Shown here: positions 59,904 through 64,000 of the stretch, one piece after another | Position numbering within the stretch: position 1 is the stretch's first letter | Layout: the number at the start of each line of letters is the position of its first letter | NCBI RefSeq assembly: GCF_042643165.1 | Contig: NZ_JBHRSH010000001.1 | Coordinates: forward strand, 930,001-994,000 | Direction of reading: 5' to 3' | Length of the DNA: 64,000 nucleotides | Source: Hyphococcus aureus | Lineage (GTDB): Bacteria > Pseudomonadota > Alphaproteobacteria > Caulobacterales > Parvularculaceae | Made by a program: the position numbers and the translations under genes | Notes under the pieces: generated by a model | What the model was told of the DNA's origin: nothing | Database searches by the model: none | Seen by the model: the letters and a program-made list of their open reading frames with translations, nothing else

Positions 59904-60440
59904 TTAGCCCCGGAGCACCAGCTCGCCCCTGCGAGCTTCCACGCTTTCAAGACGCGACAGGAAGCTCATGCCTAAAAGATTCACGGCGAGCTGTTCGTCC
60001 TGAAGGATAAACGCTTTTACGCCTTCGATCCTGAGACCGTCGATTTCAATCTCGTCGATGGTGACAAAGGCCGCCTTCGTCTCACCATTCGCCGTATGCA
60101 CAGGATAAGTATAATCCGTGTAGGACGTATAGATGCCGGCGTTGCGGGCGTCGGAATCACGCAAGGCGACATAGCTTGCGCCGGTGTCCACAAGGAACCG
60201 CGCCGAGCGGCGATTGACATCAGCGTTCACGTAATACTGGTGGTCGGGGGACGCGGAAATGCGGACCTCATCGCCCCAAGCGCCTGAAACGCCGGAACCG
60301 GAGGGCGTCAGCGAGGCCGCGCGCACGGTCATGGATTCAAGCTCGGGAGCTTCAGCCACAGCCTCGCGCGCATCCATCACGCGCACACCAATAACAGCGG
60401 CGGCGACAATTCCGGCGGCGGCGATGATTTCCGTGCGCAT
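59904..60440 (-). CDS. Retropepsin-like aspartic protease (clan AA, TIGR02281-like)
   Basis: A 178-aa protein with an N-terminal membrane anchor or signal (IIAAAGIVAAAVIGV) and a low-complexity linker. A single-lobed aspartic protease domain follows: active site RFLVDTGASYVALRD (DTG near residue 87), flap region TYPVHTANGETKAA, and LLGMSFLSRLESVEAR near the end. Such proteins would dimerise to be active and face the periplasm. Substrates are unknown in Alphaproteobacteria. A hairpin spans the ribosome binding region upstream. Confidence 0.88.
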   Translation of the reverse strand: MRTEIIAAAGIVAAAVIGVRVMDAREAVAEAPELESMTVRAASLTPSGSGVSGAWGDEVRISASPDHQYYVNADVNRRSARFLVDTGASYVALRDSDARNAGIYTSYTDYTYPVHTANGETKAAFVTIDEIEIDGLRIEGVKAFILQDEQLAVNLLGMSFLSRLESVEARRGELVLRG

Positions 60441-60442
60441 GA

Positions 60443-60463
60443 AGGGCCCTTTCCTTGGGCCCT
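60443..60463 (-). promoter_or_regulatory. Hairpin carrying the ribosome binding site of the aspartic protease gene
   Basis: AGGGCCC (60457-60463 read leftward) pairs with GGGCCCT (60443-60449) around a loop AAGGAAA that contains the only Shine-Dalgarno-like AAGGA. The ATG follows at 60440, two bases after the stem. It could control translation or simply be the 3' end hairpin of the upstream dapB transcript, but no T-run follows. Confidence 0.45.
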
Positions 60464-60524
60464 ATTGTGGCAAAGCTTGGTTTCCCGAAGGTCTAGGGGC
60501 TTGTTCGAATTCTATTCTATCCGG

Positions 60525-61328
60525 TTAACCAAGACCGAGTACGTCACGCATGGAATAAAGTCCCGGCGGCTTGCCCATGGCCCAGCGCGCCGCGGCGACC
60601 GCTCCCTTGGCAAAAAGCCCGCGATCGATGGCGGAATGGGAAAGGGTGATGACTTCCTGCATCCCGGCAAAGGCGACCCGGTGATCGCCGACGATCCCGC
60701 CGCCGCGCATCACCGAAAAGCCGATATCGCCGCTTTCACGGTCGCCCGCCCGCTCGCCTGAGGCGATTTTGTCGTCGAGCTCGACCCCGCGGCCCGAAGC
60801 AGCGGCGCGGCCCAGCATTAGGGCCGTCCCCGACGGCGCATCGACCTTAGCCCTATGATGCGCCTCGAAGATTTCGATGTCGTAATCATCGTTCAGCGCC
60901 TTGGCGGCCGCCTCCACAAGGGCGGTCAGGACGTTCACCCCGACGCTCATATTGCCGGATTTGACGATGGGGATGGTTTTGGCGGCCTCGGCGATAGCGG
61001 CCTCGTCATCCGCCGAAAACCCCGTGGTCCCGATGATGTGGGCGACGCCTTTTTCCGCCGCAGCCCGGGCGTTGCCGACCGTCGCTGCGGGGATCGTAAA
61101 ATCGATCAGGGCGCCTGCGCGGACAAGGCCCTTCTCCGCCGTATCCTCCACCGCGAGGCCCAGCGCATCGAGCCCGGCGAGAACGCCAATATCCTTACCG
61201 ATATCGGGCCCGCCCCGGCGTTCGAACCCGCCTGCGAGCGCCGCGCCCGGCGTTTTCAGTATTTCAGCGACCACCGCGCGGCCCATGCGGCCCCCGGCGC
61301 CGGCGACAAGAATGGATGTTTTGGCCAT
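60525..61328 (-). CDS. dapB: 4-hydroxy-tetrahydrodipicolinate reductase
   Basis: A 267-aa cytoplasmic enzyme of the lysine/diaminopimelate pathway. NAD(P) motif VAGAGGRMGRAVVAEI at the N-terminus, DFTIPAATVGNARAA, IIGTTGFSADDEAAI, the catalytic EAHHRAKVDAPSGTALML with His and Lys near residue 155, and FSVMRGGGIVGDHRVAFAG. It reduces HTPA using NAD(P)H. Length is normal for DapB. Other dap genes are not in the window. Confidence 0.97.
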   Translation of the reverse strand: MAKTSILVAGAGGRMGRAVVAEILKTPGAALAGGFERRGGPDIGKDIGVLAGLDALGLAVEDTAEKGLVRAGALIDFTIPAATVGNARAAAEKGVAHIIGTTGFSADDEAAIAEAAKTIPIVKSGNMSVGVNVLTALVEAAAKALNDDYDIEIFEAHHRAKVDAPSGTALMLGRAAASGRGVELDDKIASGERAGDRESGDIGFSVMRGGGIVGDHRVAFAGMQEVITLSHSAIDRGLFAKGAVAAARWAMGKPPGLYSMRDVLGLG

Positions 61329-61411
61329 GGATCACTTCACTCGAAATCTTCGCGCAATGGCCTAGCGCAACGGAGCAAAAGCGCAACCCGGTCAGCGCGC
61401 CATCAAATCGG

Positions 61412-62104
61412 TTACATTGCGCGCAGCAAAATCTCCGCGGTCTCAATCGGCGCCTCAAGCATGGTCATATGACTGCACCCAATTGTTTCCTTGCGCCATG
61501 ACGGATCGTCTTTGACCTTTTCATAGAAGGGTTTGAAGATATCTCCGACCGCCGCCAGCACATATGTCTTGGTTGCAACCCGGTCGCGCGCGCCGTTGAG
61601 CGTCAGCGCTTCCTCAAAGCAGGCGCGCGGATGGGGCGTGCCGCCCTTTTCCAGAACAGCGCGCAATTCAAGATTGTCTCCGGCGAAAAACAACGGCGGC
61701 GGCACAGGATCATGATCGCCGGCGACATCTTTGAAATTAAGGGCGATGGAAGAAAGGCTCTGTCCGTTCTCGGGCAGGAACGCGTCGAGATAGACGATGG
61801 AGCGGATCGTTCCTTCCGGCACCTGTTCAGCGACACCTGAAATCACCATGCCGCCATAGGAATGGCCGACCAGAACAATATCCGTCAGCTCCTCCCATTT
61901 GATGAGATTGACGATGTCCTGAATATGGGTTGTCAGATTGACGCCATTGCCTGCGAGATGTTCGCGCGGACCAAGCCCGGTCAAGGTCGGCGCGAAAACC
62001 CGGTGACCTTCAGCGCGCAAGCGATCAGTGACATCACGCCATAACCAGTCGCCGCCCCACCAGGCGCCGTGCACAAGGATAAATGTGGTTGATCGCATCG
62101 CCAT
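61412..62104 (-). CDS. Alpha/beta hydrolase, esterase-like
   Basis: ATG at 62104 (MAMRSTTFILVHGAWW) has GGGGAG 5 bases upstream. The 230-aa protein matches the salicylate-esterase/hydroxynitrile-lyase-like branch: FILVHGAWWGGDWLWRDV, FAPTLTGLGPREHLAG, nucleophile VLVGHSYGGMVISG near residue 85, LDAFLPENGQSL, and catalytic His in IGCSHMTMLEAP near the end. Substrate unknown, probably a small ester. It is separated by an AT-rich gap from the DUF3088 gene. Confidence 0.88.
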   Translation of the reverse strand: MAMRSTTFILVHGAWWGGDWLWRDVTDRLRAEGHRVFAPTLTGLGPREHLAGNGVNLTTHIQDIVNLIKWEELTDIVLVGHSYGGMVISGVAEQVPEGTIRSIVYLDAFLPENGQSLSSIALNFKDVAGDHDPVPPPLFFAGDNLELRAVLEKGGTPHPRACFEEALTLNGARDRVATKTYVLAAVGDIFKPFYEKVKDDPSWRKETIGCSHMTMLEAPIETAEILLRAM

Positions 62105-62276
62105 TGCTCTCCCCGCGTTGGTGATTAGTCTTCTACTTAACAACTATAAGGAGAAAAAAGAAAAATAAAGAATAGATTTTCCGTCATGGCGCACGGAAAA
62201 ATGGGGGTAGTTGCACTATCCCGTATTTCATCAACCCATCTAGTCGCCGCAGAAAAGCGAAGCCCGCACACCGCAA

Positions 62277-62621
62277 TTAGCGGGGTGACGGCGTTCCGTA
62301 ACGATGGGTGAAATATCTGGCAATGTCGCGGGCGTTGTCGACAAAACGCAACCCATTCGCTGTTTGAACCTTTGCGGCCGAACCAGCGTCGACATCTTCG
62401 GCGAGAACTAGTGTCGGACAATTCCAGTCGCCGTCGCCGAGAAGCTCCACAAGACCGGGGCGCGGATGGCCAAGCGGCTGATAGCGAATATCGAGCGCTT
62501 CCTTGATCGCCGGAAAATAATGGAGAACGCCCCAGACCTCAGCGCATTCCGGGCAGAACTCGCGGCGGCCCATATCCTCAAAACCCGGCGCCAGCAGAAA
62601 GAGAATGTCCCGGGTCATCAA
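62277..62621 (-). CDS. DUF3088 family protein
   Basis: A 114-aa protein: ILFLLAPGFEDMGRREFCPECAEVWGVL with a CxxC near residue 23, then YQPLGHPRPGLVELLG, CPTLVLAED and NARDIARYFTHRYGTPSPR. The N-terminal CxxC and overall strand-helix pattern suggest a glutaredoxin-like fold, which is the usual description of DUF3088. Function unknown. Six bases downstream of the GNAT gene in the same direction. Confidence 0.85.
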   Translation of the reverse strand: MMTRDILFLLAPGFEDMGRREFCPECAEVWGVLHYFPAIKEALDIRYQPLGHPRPGLVELLGDGDWNCPTLVLAEDVDAGSAAKVQTANGLRFVDNARDIARYFTHRYGTPSPR

Positions 62622-62627
62622 ATCCGC

Positions 62628-63083
62628 CTAAAGATCGAGATGAAAAAACTGGTTGAAATCGCTGGTGTCATAGTCGGCAAAGACCTCGCCATTTTCAAAA
62701 CCGCGCTTTTTGTAAAGCGCGATCGCGGGAACGAAACTCGGCGTTGAGCCGGTCTCAAGACTGAGGCGCTTGTAACCGCGCTCACGCGCCATCTTGATAA
62801 TATGGTCGAGCATAACCGCGCCAACACCCTTGCCCAAATGGTTGGGATGAGTGCGCATGGATTTGATTTCGCCTTGCGTGGGCGACAGCTCCTTCATCGC
62901 GCCAAACCCGAGAAGTTCGTCGCCGTCCCACACCGACCAGAAACTGATCCCGGGCGCTTTCAGCCCGTCCACATCAAGCACATAGGCCATGCCCGGGGGT
63001 GAGTTCTCGTGCATCTGCTCAAAATGATAAGCGAGAAGATCGCGCACCGCCTTGCGGGAAAGGTCGTCTTCAAGGATCTGCAT
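62628..63083 (-). CDS. GNAT family N-acetyltransferase
   Basis: A 151-aa acetyltransferase: FWSVWDGDELLGFGAMKELS, then motif A IKSMRTHPNHLGKGVGAVML (acetyl-CoA loop), RGYKRLSLETGSTPSFVPAI and YKKRGFENGEVFADY. It resembles the YafP/ElaA-like small-molecule acetyltransferases. Substrate unknown. Sits in a tight leftward row: sulfotransferase, this gene, DUF3088. Confidence 0.88.
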   Translation of the reverse strand: MQILEDDLSRKAVRDLLAYHFEQMHENSPPGMAYVLDVDGLKAPGISFWSVWDGDELLGFGAMKELSPTQGEIKSMRTHPNHLGKGVGAVMLDHIIKMARERGYKRLSLETGSTPSFVPAIALYKKRGFENGEVFADYDTSDFNQFFHLDL

Positions 63084-63094
63084 CGTCTGGTGAT

Positions 63095-63781
63095 CTACTC
63101 TTTGCCGAAGACCTGCTCACGGGCGGCCTTGGGCATGCCCTTGCCGGCCATCATATCGCGGCCCATATCCGATTCCAGCATGGCGATCATGCCCTGCAAT
63201 TCTTCTTTCGAATTGACGCGGGGGAATTCGGCCTCGGGAACATCAACGCCCAGAAACGCGCATAAAGGCGCCCATCCCTGTTTGGCCTCAAAGACCAGAA
63301 GACGGTCCGGCCCGAAGGCGGCTTTGACGGCGGCGGTGTGATCGTTGAAGACGCGGATCAGCGTGTCATGGTCATGAATATTTCCGTCAAACAGGGCGTC
63401 GATTGTGTTGCGAAGCATGGCGCGCCATGGCGTGCCCTCCAACATCGCCATCATCTTCCGGCTGAGGATGGTTTCCTGCGTCGAGTCAAACCAGCGCTCG
63501 GCATCGCGCAGGGAGAGGATGATTTTTGCGTCGGGATAATACTCGGCAAGCTCGCGCCAATAGATTGAGGCGGGAAAATCCGTCGTCGAGGCGTAGCCCT
63601 TGAAGATTTCGTCCCAGTCGGGCGAGCCCCCGGCGGCGGCGTTCCACAGATCCATATGGCCGCCATTGGAGAGCACTTCGCTCATATGATAGCAGGGACC
63701 AAAGCCCAGCTGCTCCAGCGCGAGCTTCAACGACGCCGTGCCTGTCCGGCCGAAGCCCGCCCCGATTACCTTTAGCGCCAT
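63095..63781 (-). CDS. Sulfotransferase family protein (Sulfotransfer_4 type)
   Basis: A 228-aa protein. The P-loop-like PAPS-binding motif is at the N-terminus: VIGAGFGRTGTASLKLALEQLG, followed by CYHMSEVLSNGGH. YYPDAKIILSLRDAERWFDS is the 3'-phosphate site, and VFEAKQGWAPLCAFLGVDVP near 185 is typical of the family. These proteins occur in marine bacteria and animals, with acceptors unknown. Complete length. First gene of the leftward cluster to DUF3088. Confidence 0.9.
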   Translation of the reverse strand: MALKVIGAGFGRTGTASLKLALEQLGFGPCYHMSEVLSNGGHMDLWNAAAGGSPDWDEIFKGYASTTDFPASIYWRELAEYYPDAKIILSLRDAERWFDSTQETILSRKMMAMLEGTPWRAMLRNTIDALFDGNIHDHDTLIRVFNDHTAAVKAAFGPDRLLVFEAKQGWAPLCAFLGVDVPEAEFPRVNSKEELQGMIAMLESDMGRDMMAGKGMPKAAREQVFGKE

Positions 63782-63897
63782 AGTCCCCTCCTGATTTGCG
63801 CGGCGACGCTACTGCGCCCGCGGCGAATTTGCAAAGCGCGCGAATAATTCACATTCAATATTGCGCAAGCCCGAAGCCGTTCTATTGTCCGGCGCGC

Positions 63898-64000
63898 ATG
63901 CGGTCGGTTCCTTCCTTTTCCATCTTTCGCCACCAGGGCTATCGCCATTACTGGATCGCGCGGCAGCTGATCAGCGCCGAACGCCAGATGGTCGCGATCG
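63898..64000 (+). CDS. MFS transporter, 5' end only
   Basis: ATG at 63898 opens a frame that is unbroken to the right edge (34 codons). The text SIFRHQGYRHYWIARQLIS followed by AERQMVAI resembles the first cytoplasmic segment and helix of major facilitator superfamily permeases (F-R-x-x-x-Y-R-x-x-W-x-A-R). The rest lies outside the window. Assignment is by N-terminus only. It diverges from the sulfotransferase gene with a 116-base gap. Confidence 0.6.
   Translation, partial: MRSVPSFSIFRHQGYRHYWIARQLISAERQMVAI

Noticed and set aside
62191..62320. A short plus-strand frame beginning ATGGCGCACGG
   Set aside because: It runs into the DUF3088 gene on the other strand and lacks a ribosome binding site.
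1..64000. CRISPR arrays, transposases, integrases, att sites, prophage genes and toxin-antitoxin pairs
   Set aside because: No spaced direct repeats and no such proteins were seen. The single tRNA gene is not followed by an integrase or a repeated 3' end.

Overview
The window is ordinary chromosomal DNA from an alphaproteobacterium. It is GC-rich, densely coding on both strands, and shows no transposase, integrase, phage, CRISPR array or rRNA. The Fur type, the UrcA-family protein, a Caulobacter-like bacterial ceramide gene set, a large TonB-dependent receptor of the kind common in sphingomonads and Parvularculales, and a TPR-sulfotransferase suggest the Caulobacterales/Hyphomonadaceae/Parvularculales neighbourhood. 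The genus cannot be fixed from the sequence alone. Both window edges cut genes: a DUF1223 protein at the left and an MFS transporter at the right.

Layout. 1-4.1 kb: small conserved proteins, a secreted protein made of eight Cys/Trp repeats, a proline iminopeptidase and a lipoprotein. 4.1-10 kb: a diiron ferritin-like oxidase, Fur, RimI-TsaB, a cytoplasmic AmpD-like amidase, a methyltransferase, a RutE-like nitroreductase, dodecin and an Nfu-type Fe-S scaffold. 10.2-20.8 kb: an unknown four-helix membrane protein, malic enzyme fused to a phosphotransacetylase domain, UrcA, an SDR enzyme, a divergent PiT-like permease, ferrochelatase, a VTT membrane protein, threonine aldolase and a HAD phosphatase. 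20.9-26.1 kb: a glycine-zipper protein, an animal-type haem peroxidase, a VOC protein and a K+-independent-type membrane pyrophosphatase.

26.3-34.5 kb is the most coherent block, a bacterial sphingolipid island. A sterol-desaturase-type hydroxylase diverges from acyl-AMP ligase, NAD-dependent reductase, acyl carrier protein, serine palmitoyltransferase, an exported DUF2141 protein, a GNAT-type ceramide synthase and a glutaminyl cyclase. Together these could make, reduce, N-acylate and perhaps hydroxylate a long-chain base.

34.5-45 kb: AMP nucleosidase, a cupin_8/FemAB-like pair, Trm112-like, Lon-N and thioredoxin-TPR proteins, a prolyl-tRNA editing protein, tRNA-Gly(GCC), a MarR regulator, a BCCT osmolyte transporter and the TPR-sulfotransferase. 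45-52.5 kb: a TonB-dependent receptor with a palindrome upstream, CsaA, a fatty acid desaturase, then a six-helix histidine kinase convergent with a methyltransferase that resembles PhcB. That pair recalls the Ralstonia Phc fatty-acid-ester signalling system. 52.8-64 kb: FtsK, a divergent Amt-like protein lacking the usual Phe gate, a UbiH-type hydroxylase, a MarR-hydrolase operon with tandem operators over an apparently leaderless promoter, a retropepsin-like protease, DapB, an alpha/beta hydrolase, a DUF3088 protein, a GNAT protein and a second sulfotransferase.

Start codons were moved from the longest reading frame wherever a Shine-Dalgarno sequence or a domain boundary indicated a later start. 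All family assignments are by eye from motifs.
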